In this document: in pieces, positions 1-11,596 of the stretch | Layout of the letters: the number at the start of each line of letters is the position of its first letter | Numbering within the stretch: position 1 is the first letter of the stretch | DNA from: Enoplolaimus lenunculus | Lineage: Eukaryota; Nematoda; Enoplea; Enoplida; Thoracostomopsidae | Length of the DNA stretch: 64,000 nucleotides | Reading direction: 5' to 3' | Assembly (NCBI GenBank): GCA_030248215.1 | Contig: JASANG010002129.1 | Span: 219,812-283,811 of the forward strand | Position numbers and translations under genes: made by a program | The notes under the pieces: model-generated | What the model saw: the letters and a program-made list of their open reading frames with translations, nothing else | Told to the model about the DNA's origin: nothing | Database searches by the model: none

Positions 1-265
1 TCAGCAAATCTAGTCATATTTCAGGTGTATTTGTCTTATATACCTATTTCACAAATATCTGTCTCAATCCTTTATGAAATTAAGTCTTAAATTTCAACTT
101 TTAATTCTGTAAAATTTCAAACACATGCTTTGGAAAATTTCAGCAGTAAATGTTATCGCAGTTAAAACATTTATCTGGAATCTCTACTAAGACAAAATCG
201 TCTGAAATTTCAGATAATGTTTCTTGAATATCAGACATTTTGTTTTGTGTGTTAATTAACGGCTC
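1..265. repeat. Interspersed repeat, copy 1 (also at 4690-4970)
   Basis: AT-rich sequence with many TTTCAGA/TCTGAAA words. The same order of words recurs at 4690-4970 (ATTTGTCTTAT, GAAAT/CAAAGTCTTAAATTTCA, TGTCTTGAATAT, ending TTTTGCGTGT/TTTTGTGTGT), so both are diverged copies of one repeat in the same orientation. No coding function is seen. The stretch 266-1150 has no gene I can support. Confidence 0.5.
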
Positions 266-1244
266 TAGCCTAGCGGGAAGTTACTCATTGACAATTATTA
301 CGAATCGTTTGAATGAATCAACGAATAATTCAATACATTAGTAAAAATTCTTCTGTTCATTCGAAATCCAACAGACGAAAATTTGATTTAAAAAACCAAC
401 GGTTCAAGATTATTTTGAATAATTTTGAAGGTATATCATACAGTATGATGGTGACGTTTTATTCACTGTTAACGCATCACATTACGGTGGCTATCTTACT
501 TTTTATAACACTTGGATATACGGGTCAAAAACTATTGCCGACGCTGGATTTGTGCTAAAAGGTATATACTTTGATTTTGGAAGTTATGTGGGGTTCATAT
601 AACTGTGACAGCGGTTAATATGTTTGGTCTCGGATACAATAGCTGGTAACATTTTGTCTACACATTAATCCGCTTTCAAATTACAAAAATTGAATTGACT
701 CCTATGCTAACTACAACTTTATCATATACGTAAATTGCCTAGTGTGGAGTGTTGGGGGCACCCCGTTTGAGAGCACAATAAAAGACATCTTCTCCGGATA
801 AAACCTTCCATCCTCCACATAGACGACTTTTAAAATTAGGTCCTGCGCGTGATGTTGCTATTTTGGGAACTCCGGAAATTAGGAGGCACCTATTTTATAC
901 ATGGACCGAACACTCTACGTGGGAAAATGTTAATTTGGTTGCAGATTTGGATTTACAAATGAAAAAATGCCCAAGGAAATTGATTCAACTAGCTCAACGG
1001 CCGAATATTCGATACAAACAAACGCAGAAAAATGAATGCCAATTAGATTTTAGTAAATTTTAAAAATTGTAAAATAAAAATACGGTTACGTGGCAATGTC
1101 GATGCGGAAAATACAAATCAATAGGTTTTAAGTTTACACAAGGTTGTAAAATGGGTGCCGTTTGTTCAACAGACATTTCGGCCTCATCCGCATTGCTTCA
1201 AAATTCCATAGTAGTACTTATTTGTGTTACAAAAGATTGTGTTG

Positions 1245-2935
1245 GTTTCACCCCTACGGTTGGCTTCACCCCAACGGTTGGTTTCACCCCAACGGTTGGT
1301 TTCACAACAACGGTTGGTTTCACCCCAACGGTTGGTTTCATTCCAACAGTCGGTTCCACCCCAACGGTTGGTTTTACCCCAACGGTTGGTTTTGCCCCAA
1401 CGGTTGGTTTTGCCCCAACGGTTGGTTTCACCTCAACGGTTGGTTTCACCCAACGGTTGGTTTCACCGCAACGGTTGGTGTCACCGCATCGGTTGGTGTC
1501 ACCCAAACGGTTGGTTTCACCCCAACGGTTGGTTTCACCCCAACGGTTGGTTTCACACCAACGGTTGGTTTCACCCCAACAGTGGTTGGTTTCACCCCAC
1601 CGGTTGGTTTCACCCCACCGGTTGGTTTCACCCCACCGGTTGGTTTCACCCCACCGGTTGGTTTCACCCCACCGGTTGGTTTCACCCCACCGGTTGGTTT
1701 CACCCCACCGGTTGGTTTCACCCCACCGGTTGGTTTCACCCCAACGGTTGGTTTCACCCCAACGGTTGATTTCACCGCAACGGTTGGTTTCACCCTAACG
1801 GTTGATTTCACCCCAACGGTCGGTTTCACCCCACCGGTTGGTTTCACCCCACAGTTGGTTTCACCACAACTGATAGTTTCGCCCCAGCGGTTGGTCACCC
1901 CAACGGTTGGTTTCACCCCAACGGTTGGTTTCACCCCAATGGTTGGTTTCACCCCAACAATTGGTTTCACCCCAACAGTGGTTGGTTTCACCCCACCGGT
2001 TGGTTTTACCCCACCGGTTGGTTTCACCCCACCGTTTGGTTTCACCCCACCGGTTGGTTTCACCCCACCGGTTGGTTTCACCCCACCGCTTGGTTTCACC
2101 CCACCCGTTGGTTTCACCCCAACGGTTGGTTTCACCCCAACGGTTGATTTCACCCCAACGGTTGGTTTCACCCTAACGGTTGATTTCACCCCAACGGTCG
2201 GTTTCACCCCACCGGTTGGTTTCACCCCACAATTGGTTTCACCACAACTGATAGTTTCGCCCCAGCGGTTGGTCACCCCAACGGTTGGTTTCACCCGAAC
2301 GGTTGGTTTTACCCCAACGGTTGGTTTCACCCTAACGGTTGATTTCACCCCAACGGCCGGTTTCACCCCAACGGTTGGTTTCACCCCACAGTTGGTTTCA
2401 CCACAACTGATAGTTTCGCCCCAGCGGTTGGTTTCACCCCAGCGGTTAATTTCACCCCAGCGGTTAATTTTGCCCCAGAGGTTGGTTTCACCTCAACGGT
2501 TTGCTTCACCCCAACGCTTGGTTTCACCCCAACGTTTGGTTTCACCCCAACGGCCGGTTTCACCCCAACGGTTGGTTTCACCCCAACGGTTGGTTTCACC
2601 TTAACGGTTGATTTCACCCCAACGGCCGGTTTCACCCCAACGGTTGGTTTCACCCCACAGTTGGTTTCACCACAACTGATAGTTTCGCCCCAGCGGTTGG
2701 TTTCACCCCAGCGGTTAATTTCACCCCAGCGGTTAATTTTGCCCCAGAGGTTGGTTTCACCTCAACGGTTTGCTTCACCCCAACGCTTGGTTTCACCCCA
2801 ACGTTTGGTTTCACCCCAACGGCCGGTTTCAGCCCAAGGGTTGGTTTCACACAAACGGTTAGCTTCACCGCAACGGACGATGTCACCCCCATCGTTTTCT
2901 TCGCCCCAACTCTTGGTTTTGGTTTCATACAAATA
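1245..2935. repeat. 18-bp minisatellite with higher-order structure
   Basis: About 94 copies of an 18-bp unit, consensus GGTTTCACCCCAACGGTT. The period is a multiple of three, so long frames stay open on both strands (VGFTPT-type repeats), but these are a by-product and not evidence of a gene. Variants are arranged in blocks: a GTGG insert at 1583 and 1980, an ACAGTTGG/ACTGATAG block four times (near 1850, 2228, 2390, 2657), and a block of about 180 bp repeated almost exactly at 2385-2565 and 2652-2832. This shows duplication of multi-unit blocks. Confidence 0.97.
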
Positions 2936-2949
2936 CTTTGATTAGACGC

Positions 2950-4689
2950 TTGTTGCCATGACATGGGGACAGCAAATCTATTTCTAACTTTTAAGTTTTT
3001 GGCAGGATTTGTTAGGAATTTTCAGAAAGTTCTTAGGCTCGCAAAGGCATGGCTGACGTATAGCGCTCTTTGATTTTGCCAGATTAATTGATGTTTCCAG
3101 AATCCAGAATACGGTGCGATTTGTGGGGTCCTATAGTCGTGACTGTGCAGTGAAACAGATAAGTCGGGTGGGAAATGCGCATTTATAGTATTTGTCACTA
3201 AGGTCAAAAGCAAGTAAACTTAAAATTCACTGATATATAAGTTGAGCCGTTTTAAAGCATCAATTGCGATTCGTTTTGTGACATCTATTTAAGAAAGCAT
3301 CTAACAAAATTGGTCATCAGAAACCTAACACAGCCATTATGTCGCCACACAATGCTCTTATGAAATTCCGTTAATTTTGTTAATACAAAACCAAAGGTTA
3401 ATTTAGTACGTTCTTGTAGAGAACTTCAAAATACATTCATGGATTTCAAGCTAAATCTGTTTAAATTTCAGAAATTATTTTGCTTTGCATTCAAGAAAAG
3501 CATCTGTTTCTTACAAAAAGAAGATTACAGAAATTTTGCTGTCCGCAATGTATTTCAGAAAAATTTATAGTTAACATGATTTGGATGCTATTGTTTCTTA
3601 ATACTTTTCTTAATACATTTCCAGGTTACTTCAAGCGAATGTGCTCATCTAGTTTACCATACTTTTAATAATAATATGAAACATATCCCTTGTTGCTCAA
3701 GTGCTGAGCATTTTTTGTAGTATTTTAATTAAATTCCATTTCAGTAGTGACTCAAGATTTTAGTCAGTCGTTGGTGGAATGCAACTAAAATAAAATCAAT
3801 ACCACACCACTACAGCAATTCACGGTTGACCTTTTTCTTTCGTATAACAATTTCATGCTCAACTTTTATTTCCCTTCCAGCAGTTAATGTAATAAAATTT
3901 CGGTTTTAGTGTATCGTTCAACATTTTTTAAAATTATAAAGTCAATTCCACTGCACCCTTAAACAAAATTCCGTTAATTTTAGAAATTGTTTAGAATTAA
4001 AATTCGAAATTGAAAGGTCAATTCATAACTGTATTGTGTTAATGAAATTCAATTCTTTGAGTAAAATTTCAAAACATATTGCTGGCCTCTAGCCAACTCA
4101 ACCTGTTACGGAAACAGAGTTTTCGCCTGTTACTTTAATTTAGGCCTGCAACGGAAAACTGTTAGGGCAATAAGTAAACAAATTGTTTTAGATCCTATCT
4201 TAAACATTGATGGTAAACCGAGTGAGGGGAGCTGGTAGGCCCGTGGGCAGCTAACCTGCTATGTGCCAGTATATGACAGTGCACAAAATAAATTGACTTG
4301 AAATTTCAAGACTCTTCATTCTTAAATTTTCAAGACATATCTGGTATTTCAGACAAGAACAGCCTTTAACAGCTCTGAAATTTGTGTCTAAAATGATTAA
4401 AACATAAATGTTTTATATTCAAAAAATTACTGTTGCCAATTTGTAAAAAATAGTTGCCTTAATATATTCAAGAGTTAATTTTCTGATTTTTATGTATGTA
4501 AAACAGTTGCTCCATTTATATTCATTAGAATGTGTATAAATAATCAAACTTCAGGAGTATTTCGGGTTGAGCTCAGGCTCTCTCCAACCTAAGTTTACGT
4601 CTCGGAGGTGTCTTAGGTTGTAAAATTAGAGTATTACTTATTTGGTTGAGCTTCAACCCTCAATTTTGGAGAAGTTTCCGTGAAAATTT
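2950..4689. other. Non-coding AT-rich stretch
   Basis: No supportable gene. The only frames are short and of random composition. A GGTAAACCGAGTG motif at 4210-4222 recurs at 4963 and 5015 as GGCAAACCGAGT, probably traces of a dispersed repeat. Confidence 0.4.
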
Positions 4690-4970
4690 TTTGTCTTGTA
4701 TTTCAGACATATTTGTCTTATTTTTCAGAAACATTTGTCGTATATTTCAGAAATATTTGTTTGAATCGTTCATGAAACAAAGTCTTAAATTTCATACTTT
4801 TAAGTCTGAAAAATTTCAGACCCATATTTTATTGAAAAATTTAACAAGTAATAGTCTGAAATTCAAAACATAAATGTCTGGAGTCATTATTAGGGACATA
4901 AACAATCGTCTTAACTTTTAGACAACATGTCTTGAATATAATACAATTTATTTTGCGTGTAAATGGCAAA
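4690..4970. repeat. Interspersed repeat, copy 2 (also at 1-265)
   Basis: Diverged direct copy of the repeat at the left edge of the window, with the same succession of TTTCAGA, AAAGTCTTAAATTTCA and TGTCTTGAATAT words. Confidence 0.5.
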
Positions 4971-5339
4971 CCGAGTTCAGTGTGCTTATTTAACACAAAA
5001 AAACAACATTTTCAATGGCAAACCGAGTGGGGTCAGACTCCTCACCATCAAACGTAACGACATTTTAGACAATGATGTCAATCTGAGTTGTGCTGCAATG
5101 TTTCTATTCCCCTTTACTGCTTCTTGGTTTACCAAAATATGTAGCAGATGAAATATAGGTAAGCAGAAGTTGAAACAGATCTGCCCGGAGTCTGTAGATT
5201 ACAGTATTTACGCTCAAAAGCGAAATTAAATTTTGTTTTGAAAAATACCGAAATTTTATTTTCATACCCTACACGCACCGTATTGTGGATGACGCATAAA
5301 CTTTATTCACGAACAACTTCGGCAAGGTAAGTCGTAGTA

Positions 5340-8300
5340 AAAATGGAGTTGATAATTTGAAAAGGTTTAGGTGCTGTGGCCCATTTATAGAACAGTTTTC
5401 CAGGGTGGAAAACTTTATGATCAGGAGTGCAGCGCAGTCTCTCCTGTATAACGATGAGAAACTCCTCTTGTTTGGTAGGAAAAATCACAAGCATAAAATT
5501 TGCCTGGCAAAACTGGAAAAGAGGAAAATTCATAAACCTGCATATTTCCTGATTCGGCAGGAAAAATCGGTAGTGTGATGTTTCTTTGGAAAACGGGAAA
5601 AGTGCGGAAAACTTAAACACTTAGATTATCACTGGGTTGGTAGGGACAATCTGAAGCATAGGATTTGTTTGGAAAACTAGAAAAGTGGACAATTTGAAAC
5701 GTATAGGTTTTCCCTAGTAAGATAGGTAAAGCCTGAAAGTAGATTTTATTTGAAAAATGGGAAAAGTGAAAAATGTAAACGCCTATGATTATTCCTGGGT
5801 TGGTAGGGAAAACTTGAACCATAGGTTTTGTTTGGAAAACGGGAAAAGTGGAAAATTTAATATGTATAGAATTCAGACACTGTTCTAGTTTCCCCCTACA
5901 ATGGAAGAGTTTACCCCTGCCACAATCTTTCACGTATATAAAGACAAATTGTGGAACCTCACTGCGATTTGAAGGGATGCTAAGCAGGATGGGGCTGCTG
6001 TCAAGGAATCCTTCATGAACAGATGCTGCCGGTTGCTTTGTTGTTTCAGATATGGAAGATCATGCAACGAATTATGGATGAAAAGAGTAAGAATTCCTAT
6101 GTGAACAGAGGAGTCAGGCTAACTCGCCTATTGTAATGTTCTTGCGTCTCACATTCAGTTCAACGTTTCAGTGTTAAATCCTTAACATACGTAATCGTAG
6201 TCAATCCATAAAATGATTAATGTTGAATTCGACACTCTAACTATAAATTCAGCCGACCGCCGATCTGCCGCTAAACCCATACGTCGTACTCAAATTACTT
6301 TTAAGCACATCCCGTTTGGCGCCAAGCTATATGTCCGATATCTCGATTTCTGTCGACTACTCCGTTTCTACGGGTCGATACAAAGTGACTATAAACTCAA
6401 TAGCATTCAGAAGGCATCGATACGAATTGAGCCAGAAACGTCCCCGCAATCTGATTGGGTGGGTTTCCAATTGACTTTTGAGGTTAAATCTTGCGTCGCT
6501 AATATTTCACGGCAGCTGCCGCCCCTGCCTTTCCCTACAATAAAAAACTCCCCCGCCACAATCTTTCACGTTTATATATTAAGACAAATTGTGTGACCCC
6601 CCGGCAATTTGAAATGATACTAAGCACTAAGCAGGATGAGCACCAAACTGTTCAAAACTATTGCAGTCATTTTAAGGGTTTCGGCCCATGTATATATAGA
6701 ACAGGTCACTCCCAATTTCCCGGGTAATATCCCAATTTCCCAAAATCCTAATTTCCCGGGTAACATCCCAGTTTCCCAAAATCACAATGTCCCGGGTAAT
6801 ATCCCAATTTCCCGGGTAATATCCCAATTTCCTGGGTAATATTTTAATTTCCCAAACTAGCAGTATCAGTGTCATTTGCCAATTTTCCTTGTGAAATCCA
6901 AATATCCTGGAAAAAGTTAAGGTGTATACTTTGGGTCGGGTGTAGGCTTGACGGAACCATAGACAGGCAGATGCAAGAAAGCTTTGCCCCTTTGTAGCCA
7001 AATTGGCACATTTGATTCTCCCGCACTTGAGAAACTTGCTCACATAAAAAACATTTTCTTTAATTGCGTTTTCAAGGGGCTGTCAACCCCCAAAACCCCG
7101 CGCAAAGCAATTCATAGTTTGAGCAAAATTTTTCGACTGATATCGAAACTTCCCAAAATCGCTATTTCCCAAAATCCCGCGCGAAAAGCGCTGCGCCCAA
7201 AATCACAATTTCCCAAAATCCCGACCAAAACGATGCGCCCAAAACGCTAATTTTCCGGGTTATATCCGAATTTCCCAAAATCCCAATTTCACAAAATCCC
7301 GAGCGAAAAGTGCTGCGCCAAAAATCACCATTTCCCACAATCCCGAGCGAAAAGCGCTGCGCCCAAAATCACAATTTCCCAAAATCCCGAGCGAAAAACG
7401 CTGCGCCCAAAATCCCAATTTCCCAAAATCCCGAGCGAAAAACGCTGCGCCCAAAAATTCCAATTTCTCAAAATCCCGAGCGAAAAGCACTGCGCCCAAA
7501 ATCACAATTTCCCAAAATCCCGAGCGAAAAAACGCTGCGCCCAAAATCACAATTTCCCAAAATCCCGAGCGAAAAACGCTGCGCCCAAAATCCCAATTTC
7601 CCAAAATCCCGAGCGAAAAACGCTGCGCCCAAAAATTTCAATTTCCCAAAATCCCGAGCGAAAAGCGCTGCGCCCAAAATCACAATTTCCCAAAATCCCG
7701 AGCGAAAAAACGCTGCGCCCAAAATCCCAATTTCCCAAAATCCCGAGCGAAAAGCGCTGCGTTCAAAATCCCAATTTGCCAAAATCCCAATTTCCCACAA
7801 TCCAGAGCGAAATACGCTGCGCCCAAAATTCCAGTTTCCCAATCTCCCAAGCAAAAACGCTGCGCCCAAAATCCCTATTTCCCAAAATCCCGAGCGAAAA
7901 ACGCTGCGCCCAAAATCCAAATTTCCCGGGTAATATCCGAATTTCCCAAAATCCCAATTTCCTGCGTAATATCCGCGGATTTTGGGAGGGACCTCTTCAG
8001 TACATGGGCCAGGGTTTTAATAATAAAATGTTTAATGCAGGGAGCTCCCCCCATCTTGCTTTATCCCTTCGAATTGCAGGGGGTGCAGGGGGCTGTAGCC
8101 CCCCTAAAACCATAACGCAAAATTGACAAAAACTTTTCGCACTTGAAAAACCAAACATTTCACGTTATACGTGAAAAATTTGCCACGGTCCACATTGACT
8201 TAGTGACACCGAAAAACTACAAAACTGCCAAAGTTCGAACGTCTGGATATTCTCATGTCTCGTTGACATATTTTGAAGCGTAAAATTTGTTCGGTAAACG

Positions 8301-9140
8301 GAAAAGTGGAAAATTAAAAGGCCAAATTTACTTAGTATATGGTAGGAGAATTCTGAAGCGTAGCCACTCCCGTACGACGGCTAGGAATCCAAGCCGGTTT
8401 GATAGGAACAATCACAAGCATAATTTTGGCTGGGAATACTTAGGCGTTTAAATTTTCTACTTTTCCCGTTTTCTAAACAAAAATTACGCTTCAGATTTTT
8501 GTCTACCATAAAAGGAAGGAAAACTTATACGATTTAAATATTCCACTTTTCCCGTTTTCCAAACAGAACCTGCGCTTCGTATTTTTCGTGCCTAAAGCAG
8601 GGAAAACCTATGCATTTTGAATTTTCCACTTTTCCGGTTTTCTAAGCAAACCCTTTGATCGAGACTTTCCCGACATACTAAGTGAAATCTATGTGTTTAA
8701 ATTTTTCACTTTTACCATTTTCCAAACAAAACGTAATATACGCTTCAAATTTTTCTTATCTAACCACGGAAAACTTATACGTTTTAAGTTTTCCAATTTT
8801 CCCGCTTTCCAAACAAAACATGCTTCTGATTATCTCTATTACACCACATGAAAACAAGCGTTGAAATTTTCCACAGTTCCCGTTTTCCGAACCTTTCCTA
8901 CAGCTCCATCCTTCCCTACCAACCAAAAGAAATCCTATACCTAGGCTTGCATTTTTTTTCTCATTTTCCGAACCGAACCACAAATCACAATTTTCTAGCC
9001 AGACTAACCAAACTGTTCCTTGCCTACCAGACCTAAAGAAAACCTATACGTTTAACTTTTCCACTTTTATTGGTTTCCGAGCCTCGTCCACACCTCAAAC
9101 TTTCCCTACCATTCAAACGGAATCATATACCTAGGCTTGA
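5340..9140. mobile_element. Foldback-like element: inverted arrays of ~80-bp subrepeats around a satellite core
   Basis: Left arm (about 5340-5930) holds several ~80-bp tandem units containing GGAAAACGGGAAAAGTGGAA. Right arm (about 8280-9140) holds mostly the reverse complement (CCACTTTTCCCGTTTTCC) at similar spacing. Between them lie two direct copies of a ~75-bp segment (about 5915 and 6555, CACAATCTTTCACGT), a 127-codon frame of no recognisable family (6213-6596), and a 44-bp satellite. Long inverted ends built of tandem subrepeats are the hallmark of foldback DNA transposons. Exact ends and target duplications were not found. Confidence 0.45.
7135..7965. repeat. 44-46 bp minisatellite
   Basis: Around 17 tandem units of AATTTCCCAAAATCCCGAGC followed by GAAAAACGCTGCGCCCAAAA. 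A related shorter array with CCCGGGTAATATCC units lies at 6700-6850 and the same words cap the right side at 7925-7975. Frames across it are repeat artefacts. Sequence at 6685 (GGCCCATGTA) and 8001 (TACATGGGCC) is inverted, so the satellite may sit inside its own smaller inverted-repeat element. Confidence 0.93.
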
Positions 9141-9177
9141 ATTTTTCACTTATTGAATAACGTAATTTAAAATATTT

Positions 9178-9240
9178 CTATATAACGGAAACGGACACCG
9201 TTTTTATCGGAAAAGAAGACGGAAATCCGGTTACACACTG
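9178..9240 (-). mobile_element. Partial copy of the GTAACCGGATA inverted-repeat family
   Basis: TATAACGGAAACGGACACCG through GGAAATCCGGTTACACACTG matches, in reverse, the terminal part of the complete elements at 38539 and 40426. Only one end is visible. Confidence 0.5.
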
Positions 9241-9429
9241 CCAGTCAGTAAACTGACTTCCCGTTCCAGCTCCAGAGAAGAATCAGTGTGCCGCAGATTC
9301 CGGTAAATTTCAGTAGCGTAGAGTTAGGTGGATAAAATTGCATATGGCGTTACATGATGTTTCTATATTTTATGGATTATCCACGTTAAAATATTTTCGA
9401 AGGTGCGAAAAATTGAACAAGCTCTTCGG

Positions 9430-9600
9430 CCAATGTTATTTTAAGGGGAGTAGCAGTCAAGCGTATTCCTAAGCCTAAAGCCTAAGCCTAAGCAAAAAAG
9501 TAACCTAGAATCTAAACCTACTCTTTTATGAACACACCAGAAACAAAGCTGGACGCCGTTCAAAGCCATATTGTAACCTAGATTATGTACAGTGCAGGAA
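9430..9600. repeat. CCTAAG-bearing interspersed repeat (copy 1)
   Basis: GGCCAATGTTA start, then CCTAAGCCTAAAGCCTAAGC, then TCTAAACCTACTCTTTTAT and GGACGCC. The same block recurs at 56413-56600. CCTAAG in tandem equals TTAGGC on the other strand. The rest of 9600-10330 shows no gene. Confidence 0.6.
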
Positions 9601-10344
9601 GTGTTCGTCATGAGTATATCTGGTCCTGTCAGTCTCTAGAAAAGATGTCGGGAGTGTAGCTACATTCATTATTCATTTTTAAAGACCTTTCCGAGGACTT
9701 TGTGAAAAAACCAATACTATACTGTGAGTCTTATGTGACGAGTCAAAAATCCTTTCTAGAGAGTTTTGTTTGTTTTCGTGGCCCTAAAATGACCTGAAGA
9801 CACATGAAACATCTCGCTATGATTGTTTTGTAGCAAAGTATCAAAGACGAAAACGGTTTTTAAGTGCATTGAATTTAAATGATGACTTTTTGCGAAATAA
9901 AATTCTGGTATGGAATTTTATAGAAAAGATTTTCATTGTTACTCTTTAGTGACGTTATAGTGGCAGAACACCCCTGAGCCTATTGGACAAACAGTAAACG
10001 GATGGACCTAATATATATTCAATGGTGCTTTCCCATAGACAGTGTTAACACAAATGTACTAAGTATATTGCGAAACTTGTTCATTTTCACATTAAACTTG
10101 GTCGCGGTTGCAACGCCATAGGTTTTACAAGGACCGTCTTTTAAACTAACCATTAGCTGCGACGTTCTTGTTCGCGATTTCATGCTCACCACAACCTTTT
10201 TGCGTCTTACACTGAAACTGTGATATTGTTCGATTACATATTTAGTTTTGCCTTCTACACCTATTTTAATAAATCAAAGTTAAACCATGGTTTAATTACA
10301 ATATTTAATGGTTTAAATACTTAGCTAGGTGAGTGTTGGCGGTT

Positions 10345-10735
10345 TTAATTGTAATATTTTATTTGGTACAATGCTGGGGGTCGTGGTGCTTGTGTTGGTT
10401 AAGCATTCAGTTATACCAAGGGTGTATAATACAAGTGTGTGCAACTCTTGTGGTTTCGCATGTTACAAAATGTACCAGCGGGCGTTGCGTTTTTGGCCGA
10501 CCCCCCATGTTTAGAGGGGGGTTGTTGTCACATGCAAACCCTAAATTAAACTATAAGCGGATCATATTTCTTGGCGGATACATAAAATGTCATGGTTCGC
10601 ACAGGATGTACCCCTTCTAATTAAAGGAGGGTAGGGCAAAAACGCAACGCGTGCCGGGTACATTGTTTTTTACACAGAATGTACCCAGTTACATACTCTT
10701 GGTTATGCATCATCCTCTGTTGGTTATACTTACTT
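10345..10735. mobile_element. MITE-like element, family with CAAGAGTGGATAA ends (degenerate copy)
   Basis: Shares with 35887-36193 the order: TGCAACTCTTG, GTTGCGTTTTTGGCCGACCC, TTTAGAGGGGGGTTG, AAACCCTAAATTAA, GGGTAGGGCAAAAACGCAAC, CACAGAATGTACCC. The inner part is itself an inverted repeat around GGGGGG/CCCC. The ends are worn. Confidence 0.6.
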
Positions 10736-10819
10736 CAAGAAATTTTGGTTTCATCATTGATTTTCATTGAATTTGCTGCAAAAACATCTGTAAATTATTC
10801 TGCCAGAATTACAGTATAA

Positions 10820-11205
10820 GGGTAATGGGTTACGATTCAAAACGAGTTCCGATTCCGATTCATATTGCACAATCAATCGGAATTGGAATTTTAAAAGTTT
10901 AATTTAAATCCTACTTGTGATACGTTACATTAAAATTCTGTAGCATTTTTCTATTAAATTTCTTTCGATGAGTTAACTTATCAATAATTCATTGTTGTTT
11001 AGCTTTACAGAACCAGAAATTATCACAAATTAGTTTATGCGACGTTTTTAAAAATTATTGGTAACCAACAGATACCCTTAATCAATATTATACTTGTCAA
11101 TACAATTTATCTGTACAATCATAAATTTTCTAGTTCCGATTCCGATTACACTCCCGGTATAGATTTGCTGTTCCGATTCCGGTATAATGCAGTCCCGCTA
11201 TGTAC
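10820..11205. mobile_element. Inverted-repeat element rich in GATTCCGATTCC
   Basis: Left part AAGGGTAATGGGTTACGATT with GTTCCGATTCCGATTC; right part GTTCCGATTCCGATTACACT through CTATGTACCCTGG. A lone end of the same family is at 49116-49166. No frame of interest inside. From 11206 to 11580 I see only upstream sequence of syntaxin-16. Confidence 0.4.
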
Positions 11206-11596
11206 CCTGGTGCCAGCCTAGTAGCTTAATATTCCCTGTCATATCATCATATATAACATCGAAAGATGAATTCATTGGACTTGTGGTAAAAGTATTCGAA
11301 AATATGTCGGTCTGTGCACACTCTATTTCAAAACAACAATCAGGTATTTTCCATTCTTGGTGGATTCGGCTTTTTCAAAACTGGATCAGAATCCCATTCC
11401 GATTATTCAGTGTCTGCCTAATCTGAAACTAAATTTTAAGTTTTGTTGTCGAAAACATTCATCTGTAACGTTCCAGCTTATTTTACTTTAAGACAATGTT
11501 TGTATCTGGACACATAACAAAGCAACTGTTATTTAGTTTATGTCAGTAATTCATGCCTGTTAAATTGTGAACAGTTTGGTCATGCATTCCGGTACA

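Noticed and set aside
863-1063. 66-codon frame with a TWTEHSTWENV stretch, slightly like a chromo-domain end
   Set aside because: The likeness is a few residues only, with no neighbouring domain to support it.
1151-2604. Long frames encoding VGFTPT or KPTVGV repeats on both strands
   Set aside because: They are by-products of an 18-bp tandem repeat whose period is a multiple of three. All neighbouring frames are open as well, and there is no gene context.
6213-6596. 127-codon frame between the arms of the foldback-like element
   Set aside because: Composition is not distinctive and I recognise no family. Mentioned within the element but not called as a gene.
7260-7933. Frames of 100-200 codons such as FPKIPSEKRCAQN repeats
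   Set aside because: These are reading frames through the 44-bp minisatellite, with equal openness on the other strand.
11567-11581. GTG at 11567 as the syntaxin-16 start
   Set aside because: A nuclear animal gene should start at ATG, and good in-frame ATGs follow at 11582 and 11597.
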